Counted from the first letter of the stretch, positions 24,064 through 34,881 are shown. The stretch is DNA of 64,000 nucleotides from Enterobacterales bacterium CwR94 (GCA_002837195.1 KZ478065.1:186001-250000); one strand, 5' to 3'. Program-made: numbers and translations. Notes: generated from the sequence alone by a model not told the origin.

Positions 24064-24080
24064 AAAAACCCCTTGTGGGG
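24064..24080 (-). terminator. lepB terminator
   Basis: Minus-strand hairpin CCCC-acaa-GGGG followed by TTTTT, 8 nt after the lepB stop. It probably attenuates rather than blocks readthrough to rnc. Confidence 0.6.
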
Positions 24081-24087
24081 CGATGTA

Positions 24088-25062
24088 TTAGTGAATGCCT
24101 CCGATGCGGCTCAGGCGCACGCCTGTTGGCCACTCGCCTTCTTGCTTATCGAAGCTCATCCAAATCGTTGTTGCTTTGCCGACCAGGTTCTTCTCAGGAA
24201 CAAAACCCCAATAACGGCTATCTGCGCTGTTATCACGGTTATCGCCCATCATGAAGTACTGCCCTTCAGGCACCACCCAGCTGGCAATCGGCTGCCCTGG
24301 CTGACGGTAGTAGCCAGACTGCTGCCCAGTGGCTTCAGGCACCAGCAAAATCCGGTGGGAAACATCACCCAAGGTTTCTGTGCGTTCAGCTAAGCGCAGG
24401 CCGCCACGCAGGGTTTCCCCCGCAGGCAATGAGAAGAAACCATTGCCCCTTTCGTTACCGTCAAATCCAGCAAACGTCTGAACAAAATCACTGGCTTTCA
24501 CATTGGAGTAAGTCACTGCCAATGCTGTCTCACAGCTGCTTTGTTCTGCACAGGCTGGGCTAACGGTCACCTCTTTACGCTGCGGATCATAGCTCACGCG
24601 ATCGCCCGGCAAACCCACTACGCGTTTGATGTAATCAAGTGAAGGCTCTTTCGGGTATTTAAACACCGCGATGTCGCCGCGCTTGGGGTGTCCCGTTTCG
24701 ATCAGCGTGGTTTGCGTAATCGGATCTTTGATGCCATAAGCAAACTTTTCCACCAGGATGAAATCACCAATCAGCAAGGTTGGCATCATCGATCCTGAGG
24801 GGATCTGAAAAGGCTCATAGACAAACGAACGCACGATAAATACAAACGCCAACACCGGGAAAACCGAAACCGCAGTTTCTGCCCAGCTTGGTTGCTTCGC
24901 AACTTTCGCCAGGGTGGCATCATCGACAGCATCACCGGTTTGCGCCTTGACTGCCGCTAATTTTGCGCGGCGGGCTGGCGCCCATTTGAATTTATCAATA
25001 CACCAGATGATCCCGGTTACCAGCGTGGCAATCGCGAGGATCAGGGCGAAGGTATTAGCCAT
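24088..25062 (-). CDS. lepB: Signal peptidase I
   Basis: LepB removes signal peptides from exported proteins at the outer face of the inner membrane. The 324-aa product (same length as in E. coli) has two N-terminal transmembrane segments (about 3-21 and 62-79). The catalytic Ser is in IPSGSMMPTLL (87-97) and the catalytic Lys in DYIKRVVGLPGD (Lys146). Family boxes MGDNRDNSADSRYWGFVP follow near the end. It lies 14 nt downstream of lepA and is probably co-transcribed. Confidence 0.97.
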   Translation of the reverse strand: MANTFALILAIATLVTGIIWCIDKFKWAPARRAKLAAVKAQTGDAVDDATLAKVAKQPSWAETAVSVFPVLAFVFIVRSFVYEPFQIPSGSMMPTLLIGDFILVEKFAYGIKDPITQTTLIETGHPKRGDIAVFKYPKEPSLDYIKRVVGLPGDRVSYDPQRKEVTVSPACAEQSSCETALAVTYSNVKASDFVQTFAGFDGNERGNGFFSLPAGETLRGGLRLAERTETLGDVSHRILLVPEATGQQSGYYRQPGQPIASWVVPEGQYFMMGDNRDNSADSRYWGFVPEKNLVGKATTIWMSFDKQEGEWPTGVRLSRIGGIH

Positions 25063-25076
25063 TATCCGTCCTTAAA

Positions 25077-26876
25077 TTATTTACTCTCTTTGCCCACGTG
25101 CAGAATGGCCAGGAACGCTTCCTGCGGCAGCTCAACGTTGCCGACCTGCTTCATGCGCTTCTTACCGTCTTTCTGTTTCTGCAGAAGCTTTTTCTTACGG
25201 CTAACGTCGCCACCGTAACACTTCGCCAATACGTTTTTACGTAATTGCTTCACGGTTGAGCGGGCAATAATGTGGTTGCCGATCGCCGCCTGAATGGCAA
25301 TATCAAATTGCTGGCGTGGAATAAGCTCTTTCATCTTTTCCACTAACTCACGACCACGATACTGTGAGTTGTCGCGGTGTGTAATCAATGCCAGCGCATC
25401 AACACGCTCGGCGTTAATCAGAACATCAACGCGCACCATATCGGAAGTCTGGAATCGTTTAAAATTGTAATCCAGGGAAGCATAACCACGGGACGTTGAC
25501 TTCAAGCGGTCAAAGAAATCCAATACCACTTCCGCCATTGGAATTTCATAGGTCAATGCCACCTGGTTACCGTGATAGACCATATTGGTCTGCACGCCGC
25601 GCTTCTCAATACACAGCGTAATCACGTTGCCCAAATACTCCTGCGGTAACAACATATGGCACTCTGCGATAGGCTCACGCAGTTCTTCAATGTTGTTTAA
25701 CGGTGGCAGCTTCGAAGGGCTGTCAACGTACACCACTTGATTATCGGTGGTTTGCACTTCGTACACCACGGTAGGCGCAGTGGTGATCAGGTCGAGATCG
25801 TATTCACGCTCTAAACGCTCCTGAATGATCTCCATATGCAGCAGACCAAGGAAGCCGCAGCGGAAACCAAAGCCCAGCGCTGTTGAACTTTCTGGTTCAT
25901 AGAACAGTGACGCATCGTTCAGGCTGAGTTTGCCCAATGCATCACGGAACGATTCATAATCATCAGAACTGACCGGGAACAGACCCGCATAAACCTGCGG
26001 CTTCACCTTCTTGAAGCCCGGCAGCGCTTTGTCTGCTGGGTTGCGTGCCAGAGTCAGGGTATCACCCACTGGCGCGCCGAGAATGTCTTTAATAGCACAG
26101 ACCAACCAACCCACTTCGCCGCATTTCAGCTCGGTGCGATCCACTTGCTTTGGTGTGAAAATCCCCAGGCGATCGGCGTTGTAAACCTGACCGGTACTCA
26201 TGACTTTCACTTTTTCGCCTTTGCGCAGCGTCCCGTTCTTAATACGAATCAGAGACACCACACCCAGGTAGTTATCAAACCAGGAATCGATGATCAGCGC
26301 CTGCAGCGGGCCATCGGCATCGCCTTCGGGCGCAGGAATATCGCGCACCAGACGCTCAAGCACTTCAGGCACACCCACACCGGTTTTCGCTGAGCAGCGC
26401 ACAGCATCCACGGCATCAATGCCAACGATATCTTCAATCTCTTCTGCAACGCGTTCAGGATCGGCCGCGGGCAGGTCGATTTTGTTCAACACCGGTACCA
26501 CTTCCAGATCCATTTCCATTGCGGTGTAGCAGTTAGCCAGCGTCTGCGCTTCCACGCCCTGCCCTGCGTCTACCACCAACAATGCGCCTTCACAGGCGGC
26601 CAAAGAGCGTGAAACTTCATAGGAGAAGTCTACGTGGCCTGGCGTATCGATAAAATTGAGCTGGTAAGTTTCACCGTCGAGTGCTTTGTAATCGAGCGTG
26701 ACGCTTTGCGCTTTGATCGTAATGCCGCGCTCGCGCTCCAGATCCATGGAATCCAGAACCTGCGCTGCCATCTCGCGATCGGATAAACCGCCACAAATTT
26801 GAATCAAACGATCCGACAAAGTCGATTTGCCGTGGTCAATGTGCGCGATGATGGAGAAATTGCGTATGTGTTTCAT
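25077..26876 (-). CDS. lepA: Elongation factor 4 (LepA)
   Basis: LepA is a ribosome-associated GTPase, a paralogue of EF-G, that affects initiation and back-translocation under ionic stress. The 599-aa product shows G1 [10 protein letters not shown]3 DTPGH, G4 NKID, domain II, and the LepA-specific C-terminus ([20 protein letters not shown]). Length equals that of E. coli. Confidence 0.98.
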   Translation of the reverse strand: MKHIRNFSIIAHIDHGKSTLSDRLIQICGGLSDREMAAQVLDSMDLERERGITIKAQSVTLDYKALDGETYQLNFIDTPGHVDFSYEVSRSLAACEGALLVVDAGQGVEAQTLANCYTAMEMDLEVVPVLNKIDLPAADPERVAEEIEDIVGIDAVDAVRCSAKTGVGVPEVLERLVRDIPAPEGDADGPLQALIIDSWFDNYLGVVSLIRIKNGTLRKGEKVKVMSTGQVYNADRLGIFTPKQVDRTELKCGEVGWLVCAIKDILGAPVGDTLTLARNPADKALPGFKKVKPQVYAGLFPVSSDDYESFRDALGKLSLNDASLFYEPESSTALGFGFRCGFLGLLHMEIIQERLEREYDLDLITTAPTVVYEVQTTDNQVVYVDSPSKLPPLNNIEELREPIAECHMLLPQEYLGNVITLCIEKRGVQTNMVYHGNQVALTYEIPMAEVVLDFFDRLKSTSRGYASLDYNFKRFQTSDMVRVDVLINAERVDALALITHRDNSQYRGRELVEKMKELIPRQQFDIAIQAAIGNHIIARSTVKQLRKNVLAKCYGGDVSRKKKLLQKQKDGKKRMKQVGNVELPQEAFLAILHVGKESK

Positions 26877-27082
26877 TTATATGAATAATTTCGCATGTAG
26901 ATTCGGGTTGATTCGCAGGGCGGACAGAATGGTGAAAACATAACGCCATCCCCCCGGTTTAATGAGCACGCAGTTTACACTGTTACAACGCGCCACGGAA
27001 GGATACACGGGGTTTTCGGGAAGAATAGTTAATGAAGTTTGAGGCAAATTTATACGAGAGCGGTCAAAGGGATGACCGCCGG

Positions 27083-27547
27083 TCACGAGACGTCGGTGAC
27101 TTCCACGCGCAGCGCGTCAGCCGGAAGCGTCACGCTCAGAATAACGGGTTCCAGACGCTTGCCGTAATGTGCTGCAACGCCTTTAGCGACAATAAAGCCC
27201 CCGATGCCGCCAACCAGTGCGCCGACTGCCGCAGCAACGTCCGTCGCGAACAGACTTTCAAATATCCCCGCGACGGCAAACAGGCCCACCAGCGGTGCTA
27301 AATAGACCAACATTGCGGAGGCAAGCAGGCTGCTCTCTTTGATACCAAGCTCGACGCGCTGCCCCGCTTGCAACGGTTGTTTCGAAAAGATGGTCATGAC
27401 ATGGGCATTTTTCGGGCCGAGTTTGTTGAGCATGGCGCTGCCACAGCCGCGCTTTGCCGAGCAGCTGTTACAGGACGTTTTTGATTCGGCGTGCACGGTG
27501 GCAACACCCTCATGCCACGCAACCACCGTGGCCCATTCTCTCATCAT
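27083..27547 (-). CDS. rseC: Sigma-E factor regulatory protein RseC
   Basis: RseC is an inner-membrane protein of the rpoE operon with a mild positive effect on sigma-E, linked also to SoxR reduction. The 154-aa product has an N-terminal Cys cluster (CNSCSAKRGCGSAML, residues 26-40) and two transmembrane segments (about 75-95 and 102-122). Its start overlaps the rseB stop. The 206 nt between rseC and lepA contains no gene. Confidence 0.93.
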   Translation of the reverse strand: MMREWATVVAWHEGVATVHAESKTSCNSCSAKRGCGSAMLNKLGPKNAHVMTIFSKQPLQAGQRVELGIKESSLLASAMLVYLAPLVGLFAVAGIFESLFATDVAAAVGALVGGIGGFIVAKGVAAHYGKRLEPVILSVTLPADALRVEVTDVS

Positions 27548-28497
27548 CAGTTTGATCCAAACGTTATGCTGTCGGCGATGCGTTTTGCCGTTGCAGGCGG
27601 GATTTCACCCACAACAGTAATTTCGCTGTTATTACGCACAACAGTTTGCACCGTTCGACGGCCGGTACGCAACACCTGAGCACGGCTGTTAGCATCTGAG
27701 GCGCTGACATTGACCGAGACGCTAAACAATCCATCAGAATACAATCGGGATTCCACAGGCTTACTGAGCGTGGGAATATCGCGTTGGCTTTGCGAGACTT
27801 CACTCATACCTGAAGGTAGCCATCCCGCTTTCCAGTTGAAACGCCCTGTTTTGGCAGCAGGCACCGAAAGCGAGGGCGGTAAATTGGTTTTTTGCAGACC
27901 TTGCAGCAGATTACGCACGCCTTCATCGACCGCAAAACTCACCACGCGATACTGTTCGAGGGTTTCACCATCACGATCGAGCAAATCAATGCGCAGCGGT
28001 AAGCGCGTGTCACTGTCCAGCCACACGATGTAGCTATAACGCGTGCCATCACGCGCCACAATGCGAATAACTTCACTGAGTTGATCGGCAACACGCGTGC
28101 GCCCGACAGGAACAAAGTCGTAGTTAGTGGATAAGCGTTTAAAATCGGCATAAACCAGTGCCGGCAAAGAGTCGACGATATGGCCGCCACTCAACGTAAA
28201 CGGCTCTAAACCCGGTTCGAAATAGCTGATCTCTTCACCGCGTTGCAGCACTTCACGTCGTGGCCCGTCCATTTGCAGCAACTGCGCATAGACTTTGTTG
28301 TCAATCACAGCATGACGATAGCGCAGCGATTCGATACCCAGACGGGAAACGTTGATATAGGCGAGTTCATAGTTGAGAGACTGGCTAGCCCGCTCCATTT
28401 GTTGCAACAACGCCCCGGACGCGGTTTGCGTCGGGGCGGCTGAAACATGGAACACACTACCAGCGAGCAGGCTTACGGCATACCAGAGTTGCTTCAT
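27547..28497 (-). CDS. rseB: Sigma-E regulatory protein RseB
   Basis: RseB is periplasmic. It binds RseA and shields it from DegS until displaced by mislocalised LPS. The 316-aa product has a cleaved signal peptide (AVSLLAGSVFHVSAAPTQ) and the MucB/RseB fold (LSLNYELAYINVSRLGIESL). It abuts rseA with a one-base overlap. Confidence 0.95.
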   Translation of the reverse strand: MKQLWYAVSLLAGSVFHVSAAPTQTASGALLQQMERASQSLNYELAYINVSRLGIESLRYRHAVIDNKVYAQLLQMDGPRREVLQRGEEISYFEPGLEPFTLSGGHIVDSLPALVYADFKRLSTNYDFVPVGRTRVADQLSEVIRIVARDGTRYSYIVWLDSDTRLPLRIDLLDRDGETLEQYRVVSFAVDEGVRNLLQGLQKTNLPPSLSVPAAKTGRFNWKAGWLPSGMSEVSQSQRDIPTLSKPVESRLYSDGLFSVSVNVSASDANSRAQVLRTGRRTVQTVVRNNSEITVVGEIPPATAKRIADSITFGSN

Positions 28498-29150
28498 TAC
28501 TGCTGCTGAATTCCTAACGACTGATTACCAGGAACCTGAACAGCAGAGGCTTGCTGTGCAGGCGCGTTATCTAATTGAAGCTGCTCTGAATGCAGACGAC
28601 GCTGCAATTCGTAATCCTGGAGCAATGCGTTCACACGATGGCGCTGCTCTTGCACCTGCTGAGACACATTCGTGCTGCCTTCGGCAGGGACGCCCAGGCT
28701 CACCGGGGACGCTTTGCCATTAATAGGCAGCGTATTAAACACCGGAGAATCTGAAGGCTGTGCTCCATCTTCCACAGAGGAAGCATTGTACTGCTGTACG
28801 CCCACAATCACCGCTAACGATACACAAGCGGCAACGCCGACCTGCGTAAGCTGCGCGGCCCATGGACGAACTTTGTGCCAAAACGGCATTTTCTCCCAGC
28901 GCGCAGGTTCCGGCTGAGATTCAGTAATTATAGGAGTAACACGTTTGGTCGGTTCTTGCTCAATGGCGGCCGCAACGCGGGCAGCGATATCAATATGCAC
29001 AACCGCGCCAATATCACTGCGCAGGGTGTCACGAATGAGATGATAGCTTTCCCAACTTTGTTGCAATTTCGCGTCCTGGCTAAGCTGCGAAATCAGCTCA
29101 TTGTCCAGTGATTCGCCATCCATTAAAGCGGAAAGTTTTTCTTTCTGCAT
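28497..29150 (-). CDS. rseA: Anti-sigma-E factor RseA
   Basis: RseA binds sigma-E through its cytoplasmic N-terminal domain (MQKEKLSALMDGE, residues 1-70). It is cut successively by DegS and RseP during envelope stress. A single transmembrane helix lies at about 99-118 (AQLTQVGVAACVSLAVIVGV), and the Gln-rich periplasmic C-terminus binds RseB. It is the second gene of rpoE-rseABC. Confidence 0.96.
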   Translation of the reverse strand: MQKEKLSALMDGESLDNELISQLSQDAKLQQSWESYHLIRDTLRSDIGAVVHIDIAARVAAAIEQEPTKRVTPIITESQPEPARWEKMPFWHKVRPWAAQLTQVGVAACVSLAVIVGVQQYNASSVEDGAQPSDSPVFNTLPINGKASPVSLGVPAEGSTNVSQQVQEQRHRVNALLQDYELQRRLHSEQLQLDNAPAQQASAVQVPGNQSLGIQQQ

Positions 29151-29179
29151 GCCTCGTACCCTTCCTGTGTCCGCTATCG

Positions 29180-29755
29180 CTAACGTTGGATAAGCGGTTG
29201 AACTTTGTTATCGATAGCTTCACGCGCACGGAAAATTCTTGAGCGCACCGTACCGACAGGGCAATCCATGATGGCGGCTATTTCTTCATAGCTTAAACCA
29301 TCAAGCTCCCGCAACGTAATTGCCATACGGAGATCTTCCGGGAGCGATTCTATGGTACGAAAAACTATCTGTTTCAACTCATCTGACAACATTAAGTTCT
29401 CAGGGTTCGAAATTTCTTTCAGCGCACCTGCGCTTTCGAAATTTTCAGCATCGTTCGCGTCCACATCGCTGGACGGCGGGCGACGTCCCTGAGCCACCAA
29501 GTAATTCTTCGCTGTGTTAACGGCGATACGGTACAGCCAGGTATAAAAAGCACTGTCGCCACGAAACGATTCCAGCGCGCGATACGCCTTGATAAACGAT
29601 TCCTGCACCACATCTGGCACATCACCAGAGGGGACATAGCGGGAAACGAGGCTCGCCACTTTATGCTGGTATCGAATAACCAGTAGGTTGAATGCTTTTT
29701 GATCTCCCTTCTGAACCCGCTCAACGAGAACTTGATCCGTTAATTGCTCGCTCAT
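29180..29755 (-). CDS. rpoE: RNA polymerase sigma-E factor
   Basis: Sigma-E directs the envelope-stress regulon. The 191-aa ECF factor has region 2 (NLLVIRYQHKVASLVSRYV ... VVQESFIKAYRALESFRG) and region 4 with HTH (LDGLSYEEIAAIMDCPVGT). ATG 29755 (MSEQLTDQVL) is chosen over the in-frame upstream start at 29806 because it equals the E. coli start. A matching sigma-E promoter lies upstream, so it autoregulates. Confidence 0.97.
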   Translation of the reverse strand: MSEQLTDQVLVERVQKGDQKAFNLLVIRYQHKVASLVSRYVPSGDVPDVVQESFIKAYRALESFRGDSAFYTWLYRIAVNTAKNYLVAQGRRPPSSDVDANDAENFESAGALKEISNPENLMLSDELKQIVFRTIESLPEDLRMAITLRELDGLSYEEIAAIMDCPVGTVRSRIFRAREAIDNKVQPLIQR

Positions 29756-29807
29756 CCGAGGTAATATCTCCCCAAATCTCTCTCCACGCGTAAAATGAAC
29801 AACCACC
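29721..29807 (-). CDS. Possible rpoE leader peptide (RseD-like)
   Basis: A short frame overlaps the start of rpoE by 35 nt in another frame, ending SDERAINGSSSR. It is downstream of the sigma-E promoter. The best start inside the transcript is a GTG in front of LTGGCSFYAWREIWGD; the frame itself is open further upstream. E. coli has a leader ORF rseD overlapping rpoE that couples their translation, and the position here is equivalent. The start is uncertain and no strong ribosome binding site is seen. Confidence 0.35.
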   Translation of the reverse strand, partial: GGCSFYAWREIWGDITSDERAINGSSSR

Positions 29808-29837
29808 AGTTAACACTGTTTTCGAGCAAGCACCTGC

Positions 29838-29865
29838 TTTGAGTGTGCCATTCACCAGAAGTTCC
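29838..29865 (-). promoter_or_regulatory. Sigma-E-dependent promoter of rpoE
   Basis: On the minus strand GGAACTT, 16 nt, then TCAAA matches the sigma-E -35/-10 consensus (GGAACTT-N16-TCnAA). It lies about 80 nt upstream of the rpoE start codon and indicates autoregulation. Confidence 0.85.
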
Positions 29866-30197
29866 ATTACGCAACAATTTGTCACACATACGGGTAACCG
29901 TTCGCTTATCACCACAGCTTATTTTCATTTGGGCTTTAAGCCTCGGGCAGGCATGCAAACCAGAATTTCCCGAGCCGCTATGTATCGCCCGCAGAGTAAC
30001 TCATGAGCAGGGCTTTTTCATCTTTAAATCCCGTAAACGCCATTATGTTCGCGATAATAAACACCGTTCACCTCCCACAGACCAGAATTAGTCAGGCTAA
30101 TCTTCCCTCGTTCAGCAGAAATAATGGTTCTAATTGCCATCAGCGGAATAAATCTTCTTGGCGTCGGAAGACAAAATGGTATGCTCAGCAAACAACC

Positions 30198-30215
30198 TGT
30201 TTAGTAAATTAAACA
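30198..30215. promoter_or_regulatory. NadR box of nadB
   Basis: TGTTTA-GTAAAT-TAAACA is a perfect match to the NadR repressor site TGTTTA-N6-TAAACA. It ends 3 nt before the nadB start codon, so NAD-replete cells should repress nadB. The rest of the 463-nt rpoE-nadB intergenic region holds the rpoE promoter and leader, and I see no other gene there. Confidence 0.88.
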
Positions 30216-30218
30216 ACC

Positions 30219-31829
30219 ATGACTTCCGAATCCGATTATACGTGCGATGTGTTAATTATAGGCAGTGGTGCCGCCGGGCTCTCACTGGCATTGCGTTTAG
30301 CCGAGCATCATCACGTCATGGTGTTAAGCAAAGGCCCGATCAGTGAAGGATCGACCTTTTATGCACAAGGCGGTATCGCTGCCGTATTTGATGAAACCGA
30401 CAGCATTGAATCACACGTCGAAGACACATTGATTGCCGGTGCCGGTTTGTGCGACCGCGAAGCCGTTTCTTTTATTGCCAGCAATGCGCGCCACTGCGTG
30501 CAATGGCTTATCGACAGCGGAGTGGTATTCGACACCACCGCAGAGGCGACTACCGAGGTACGCTACCATCTGACCCGTGAAGGTGGGCACAGCCATCGAC
30601 GAATTTTACACAGTGCCGACGCCACAGGCCGTGCGGTGGAAACCACCCTTGTTAGCCAGGCCTTAAACCATCCCAATATCCACATTCTGGAACGTAGCAA
30701 TGCGGTGGATTTAATTCTTTCCGATAAGCTGGGTTTGCCCGGTGAACGTCGTGCAATAGGTGCCTGGATTTGGAATCGCAATCGCGAAGCGGTTGAAAGC
30801 TGCCGCGCACGTGCCGTGGTATTGGCGACCGGCGGTGCGGCAAAAGTGTATCAGTACACCACGAATCCCGATGTGGCCTCTGGTGATGGCATTGCCATGG
30901 CGTGGCGAGCGGGCTGCCGGGTAGCCAACCTGGAATTCAATCAGTTTCATCCCACCTGCCTGTTTCATCCGCAAGCGCAGAACTTCTTACTAACAGAAGC
31001 GCTACGCGGCGAAGGGGCGCTCTTAAAACGCCCAGACGGCAGCCGCTTTATGCCCGATTTTGATTCGCGTGCGGAATTGGCACCGCGCGATATCGTCGCC
31101 CGCGCAATTGACCATGAAATGAAGCGTGAAGGTGTCGATTGCATGTATTTAGATATCAGTCATAAACCGGCTGAATTCGTACGCAGTCACTTTCCCATGA
31201 TTTACGAAAAGCTGCTGACGTTTGGGCTGGATCTGACCAAAGAACCGATTCCCATCGTGCCAGCGGCCCATTATACCTGCGGCGGTGTGATGGTGAACGC
31301 ACAGGGCGAAACCGATATTACGGGTCTGTATGCGATTGGCGAAGTCAGCTACACCGGCTTGCACGGGGCTAACCGGCTCGCCTCAAACTCTTTACTGGAG
31401 TGTGTGGTGTATGGCTGGTCCGCAGCACAGGCGATTGCTGAAAAACTCCCGCAGTGGCCTTTGGTGGACAACGTCCCGGCCTGGGATGAAAGCCGCGTCG
31501 ATGATTCTGATGAACGCGTGGTGATCCAGCATAACTGGCATGAGCTACGGCTGTTTATGTGGGATTACATGGGCATTGTGCGCACCACTAAACGGCTGGA
31601 GCGCGCCCTACGCCGTATCAATACGTTACAGCAAGAGATCGATGAATATTATGCGCATTTCCGCATCTCTAACCATCTGCTGGAACTGCGTAATTTAGTG
31701 CAGGTGGCAGAACTGATGGTGCGATGCGCCATGGCGCGGAAAGAGAGCCGGGGATTGCACTTCACTCTGGATTATCCCCACACGTCAGCCGAAGCCTTCC
31801 CGACCATTTTGACGCCCGGGAAGGCGTAG
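30219..31829 (+). CDS. nadB: L-aspartate oxidase
   Basis: NadB oxidises aspartate to iminoaspartate, the first step of de novo NAD synthesis, with FAD. The 536-aa product has the dinucleotide motif [17 protein letters not shown] (12-28), the succinate-dehydrogenase-like signatures [12 protein letters not shown] and [12 protein letters not shown], and [16 protein letters not shown] with [15 protein letters not shown]. It is flanked by rpoE and trmN6 as in E. coli and ends 2 nt from the convergent trmN6 stop. Confidence 0.97.
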   Translation: MTSESDYTCDVLIIGSGAAGLSLALRLAEHHHVMVLSKGPISEGSTFYAQGGIAAVFDETDSIESHVEDTLIAGAGLCDREAVSFIASNARHCVQWLIDSGVVFDTTAEATTEVRYHLTREGGHSHRRILHSADATGRAVETTLVSQALNHPNIHILERSNAVDLILSDKLGLPGERRAIGAWIWNRNREAVESCRARAVVLATGGAAKVYQYTTNPDVASGDGIAMAWRAGCRVANLEFNQFHPTCLFHPQAQNFLLTEALRGEGALLKRPDGSRFMPDFDSRAELAPRDIVARAIDHEMKREGVDCMYLDISHKPAEFVRSHFPMIYEKLLTFGLDLTKEPIPIVPAAHYTCGGVMVNAQGETDITGLYAIGEVSYTGLHGANRLASNSLLECVVYGWSAAQAIAEKLPQWPLVDNVPAWDESRVDDSDERVVIQHNWHELRLFMWDYMGIVRTTKRLERALRRINTLQQEIDEYYAHFRISNHLLELRNLVQVAELMVRCAMARKESRGLHFTLDYPHTSAEAFPTILTPGKA

Positions 31830-31831
31830 CA

Positions 31832-32584
31832 CTACATAAAGAGATAGAAATCGCGGGTCAGGCTGCAAAAGCCCTCGGAATAGCGTTGGTCTGGTCCGCG
31901 AATCACGAGCCGTTCATTGAGCTGCTCGCCCGCGGCTGGCGAGAGCATCAGCAGTACGCGATGCGGCAGGCGCATTTCATTGTCGGCAATATCCATACGA
32001 TAGCGCAGGTGCCAACCGCGCTCCTGTGCTAACTGCACGAACTGCGAACCTTCCGCTTCCGGCAGTACGACACACAACGCCCCTTCCTCAGTAATCAGAT
32101 TTTCGGCACACCCGAGCAGGTCGGGATGATCAAGATCGCGGGTCGAACGTGCGCTGTCGCGTTCGTTGCTGGCACAGGCGACGCCAGGCGTGAAATACGG
32201 CGGATTGCTGACAATCAGCGAGTAACGTTTTTCCGTTTGCTGTGACCAGTGCTGAATGCTGGCCTGATGCACCTGAATCCGCGTTGACCACGGCGAAGCC
32301 GCCACGTTCTCAGCGGCTTGTTCAGCCGCAGCACTGTCCAGCTCAACGGCATCGATCTGCACATCATCGGGGGTCCGCTGGGCCAGCATTAACGCGAGTA
32401 TCCCTGTGCCGCAGCCAATATCTAATACCGCGTTCACCCGAGCGACCGGTGCCCATGCGCCCAATAAAATGGCATCCGTCCCCACCTTCATGGCGCAGCG
32501 GTCATGGGCAACAAAGAAATGTTTAAATGTAAATCCATTACGTTGCAGGGCCTTACGCCGTTCAGCGGTGTCAGACTTCATCAT
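31832..32584 (-). CDS. trmN6: tRNA1(Val) (adenine(37)-N6)-methyltransferase
   Basis: TrmN6 (YfiC) methylates A37 of tRNA-Val. The protein, about 250 aa, has the SAM motif [17 protein letters not shown] and the N6-adenine motif SNPPYFTP. The N-terminal [23 protein letters not shown] follows E. coli YfiC. I chose ATG 32584, with AGGA about 8 nt upstream; an adjacent ATG at 32581 is equally possible and 32611 is less likely. Confidence 0.93.
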   Translation of the reverse strand: MMKSDTAERRKALQRNGFTFKHFFVAHDRCAMKVGTDAILLGAWAPVARVNAVLDIGCGTGILALMLAQRTPDDVQIDAVELDSAAAEQAAENVAASPWSTRIQVHQASIQHWSQQTEKRYSLIVSNPPYFTPGVACASNERDSARSTRDLDHPDLLGCAENLITEEGALCVVLPEAEGSQFVQLAQERGWHLRYRMDIADNEMRLPHRVLLMLSPAAGEQLNERLVIRGPDQRYSEGFCSLTRDFYLFM

Positions 32585-32857
32585 CGTTTTGTTCCTGGTA
32601 ATGACTGGCACTCAGTGTAGCGGTAATGTGTGACGGCATGAAGTCAGACCTCATGCCTTCACACAGCGCGACATCCTGATGTTGTTTGAAACGCTGCACA
32701 TCTTGCGTCATTTTAGGGAGACGCTTTTTGGCTTTACAGGGCCATCCGATGGCCGCATCGCGCCCTGTTGATAGCGTTAAGGTGCGGATGCCGACGACAA
32801 ACAGGTGAAGATTGCTGGCAATCTGTCTATAATCAGCGCCCCAAACTGAGGTAGACC

Positions 32858-34186
32858 ATGACTGTATCCACGTTTTCCGAACTCGAACTTGATGAGAGCC
32901 TGCTTGACGCATTGCAGGATAAGGGCTTTGTTCGCCCAACGGCCATTCAGGCAGCTGCTATCCCGCCTGCGCTGGAAGGACGTGACGTCCTGGGCTCTGC
33001 GCCAACCGGAACCGGTAAAACGGCGGCCTACCTGCTGCCCGTTCTGCAACACCTGATTGACTTCCCACGTAAAAAGTCAGGCCCACCGCGTATTTTGATC
33101 CTCACGCCAACGCGTGAGCTGGCGATGCAAGTTGCCGATCACGCGCGTGAACTGGCAAAACACACCCATCTGGACATCGCGACCATCACGGGTGGCGTAG
33201 CTTACATGAACCACGCAGAAGTGTTCAGTGAGAATCAGGATATCGTCGTAGCAACCACGGGGCGTTTGCTGCAGTACATCAAAGAAGAGAATTTTGACTG
33301 CCGTGCGGTCGAAACGCTGATTCTGGATGAAGCCGACCGTATGCTCGACATGGGCTTTGCGCAAGATATTGAAACCATCGCAGCGGAAACGCGCTGGCGC
33401 AAGCAGACCATGCTGTTCTCCGCCACGCTGGAAGGTGAAGCCATCCAGGAGTTTGCCGAGCGCATTCTGAACGAGCCGGTTGAAGTTGAATCCGATCCAA
33501 GCCGCCGCGAGCGCAAGAAGATTCAGCAATGGTATTACCGTGCCGATGATATCGCCCATAAAACGGCGCTGCTGGTGCACCTGTTGCAACAGCCTGAAGT
33601 GACGCGCGCCATCGTGTTTGTCCGTAAACGTGAGCGCGTGCATGAGTTGTGCGCCTGGCTGCGTGAGAAAGGCATCAACACCAGCTATTTCGAAGGTGAA
33701 ATGGTGCAGGCAAAACGTAACGAAGCGCTGAAACGCATTGTTGAAGGCCGCTGTAACGTCTTAGTGGCGACCGATGTTGCCGCGCGCGGTATTGATATTG
33801 ATGATGTCAGCCATGTCTTTAACTTTGATATGCCGCGCACCGCGGATATCTATTTGCACCGCATTGGCCGTACGGGACGTGCGGGTAAGAAAGGCACAGC
33901 GATTTCACTGGTGGAAGCCCACGACCATATGTTGCTCAGCAAAGTGGGACGTTATATCAACGATCCGCTAAAATCGCGCACCATCGATGATCTTCGCCCG
34001 ACGACGCGTACCCCAAGTACGAAATTGAAAGGGAAACCGTCGAAAAAGGTGATGGCGAAGCGGAAAGAGCAAAAAGAGAAAGAAATGGAAAAACCGCGCG
34101 TTAAATTGCGCCACCGCGATACCAAGAATGTCGGTAAACGCCGTAAGCCAGCCGAAACGGTGAAACCAGAAAGCAGCGAAGATTAA
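32858..34186 (+). CDS. srmB: DEAD-box RNA helicase SrmB
   Basis: SrmB acts early in 50S assembly. The 442-aa product has the Q motif, motif I APTGTGKTAAYLLP (about 47-60), PTRELAMQ, DEAD box LDEADRMLDMGF, SAT, and HRIGRTGRAGKKG. A basic C-terminal tail (KGKPSKKVMAKRKEQKEKE) is typical of SrmB. The 273 nt upstream, between divergent trmN6 and srmB, holds no gene. Confidence 0.96.
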   Translation: MTVSTFSELELDESLLDALQDKGFVRPTAIQAAAIPPALEGRDVLGSAPTGTGKTAAYLLPVLQHLIDFPRKKSGPPRILILTPTRELAMQVADHARELAKHTHLDIATITGGVAYMNHAEVFSENQDIVVATTGRLLQYIKEENFDCRAVETLILDEADRMLDMGFAQDIETIAAETRWRKQTMLFSATLEGEAIQEFAERILNEPVEVESDPSRRERKKIQQWYYRADDIAHKTALLVHLLQQPEVTRAIVFVRKRERVHELCAWLREKGINTSYFEGEMVQAKRNEALKRIVEGRCNVLVATDVAARGIDIDDVSHVFNFDMPRTADIYLHRIGRTGRAGKKGTAISLVEAHDHMLLSKVGRYINDPLKSRTIDDLRPTTRTPSTKLKGKPSKKVMAKRKEQKEKEMEKPRVKLRHRDTKNVGKRRKPAETVKPESSED

Positions 34187-34202
34187 TTACGCAGCCCAAC
34201 AA

Positions 34203-34231
34203 AAAGCCGCCTCTGTCAGGCGGCTTTTTTT
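34203..34231 (+). terminator. srmB terminator
   Basis: AAAGCCGCC-tctgtca-GGCGGCTTT followed by TTTT, 17 nt after the srmB stop. Confidence 0.9.
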
Positions 34232-34407
34232 ATGCTTTGATACGCAGAAATATCGATTTCACTACATTTTATTAACAAATAAACGAAATCGCCCCTTTGC
34301 ACTGCGTGCAGGGTGCGTAAAAAGTCAGTAACGCATTGATTCGTAAGTTAGAGACAAAAAAACGTGCGGGTCACTTTTTAGCACCCGCACAAATCTCTGC
34401 GTTAATC

Positions 34408-34791
34408 TTACAGGCTTTCAGTGAAAGTACGGGTAATCACATCACGTTGTTGTTCTGGCGTCAGCGCGTTGAAACGCACGGCGTAACCTGAAACGCGGAT
34501 GGTTAATTGTGGGTATTTCTCTGGGTTGTTAACCGCATCTTCCAGCGTCTCACGGCTCAGTACGTTAACGTTCAGATGCTGGCCCCCTTCTACGCGTACT
34601 TGTGGTTTAACAGACACCGGTACTTCACGGTATTCGAACTGACCCAGATCGCTCACCGGCACAACCTGATCTGCCTCAAAGCCCTCTTTCGCACACAGGC
34701 AGCGCGCTTCCGCATTCTCATCATCCAGCAGCCAAAAGGAGTTCAGTAGCTGTGCGTTGTTGGCTTTCGTAATTTGAATTCCTGTAATCAT
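34408..34791 (-). CDS. grcA: Autonomous glycyl radical cofactor GrcA
   Basis: GrcA (YfiD) is a stand-in for the glycyl-radical domain of oxygen-damaged pyruvate formate-lyase. The 127-aa product ends with the radical motif [18 protein letters not shown], where Gly is the radical site. ATG 34791 ([12 protein letters not shown]) is chosen against the longer frame because it gives the exact family start. FNR boxes upstream fit anaerobic and microaerobic expression. Confidence 0.96.
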   Translation of the reverse strand: MITGIQITKANNAQLLNSFWLLDDENAEARCLCAKEGFEADQVVPVSDLGQFEYREVPVSVKPQVRVEGGQHLNVNVLSRETLEDAVNNPEKYPQLTIRVSGYAVRFNALTPEQQRDVITRTFTESL

Positions 34792-34881
34792 TGTTGCCTC
34801 CCAGGCATCAGACGTTATCCCGGGCATCCGGGGTGAGATCAATGTTTTACAGATATATACCGCTCCCCCTGTGCTTGTGCC

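Noticed and set aside
33077-33643. 188-aa minus-strand ORF inside srmB
   Set aside because: Shadow frame of a highly conserved helicase gene.
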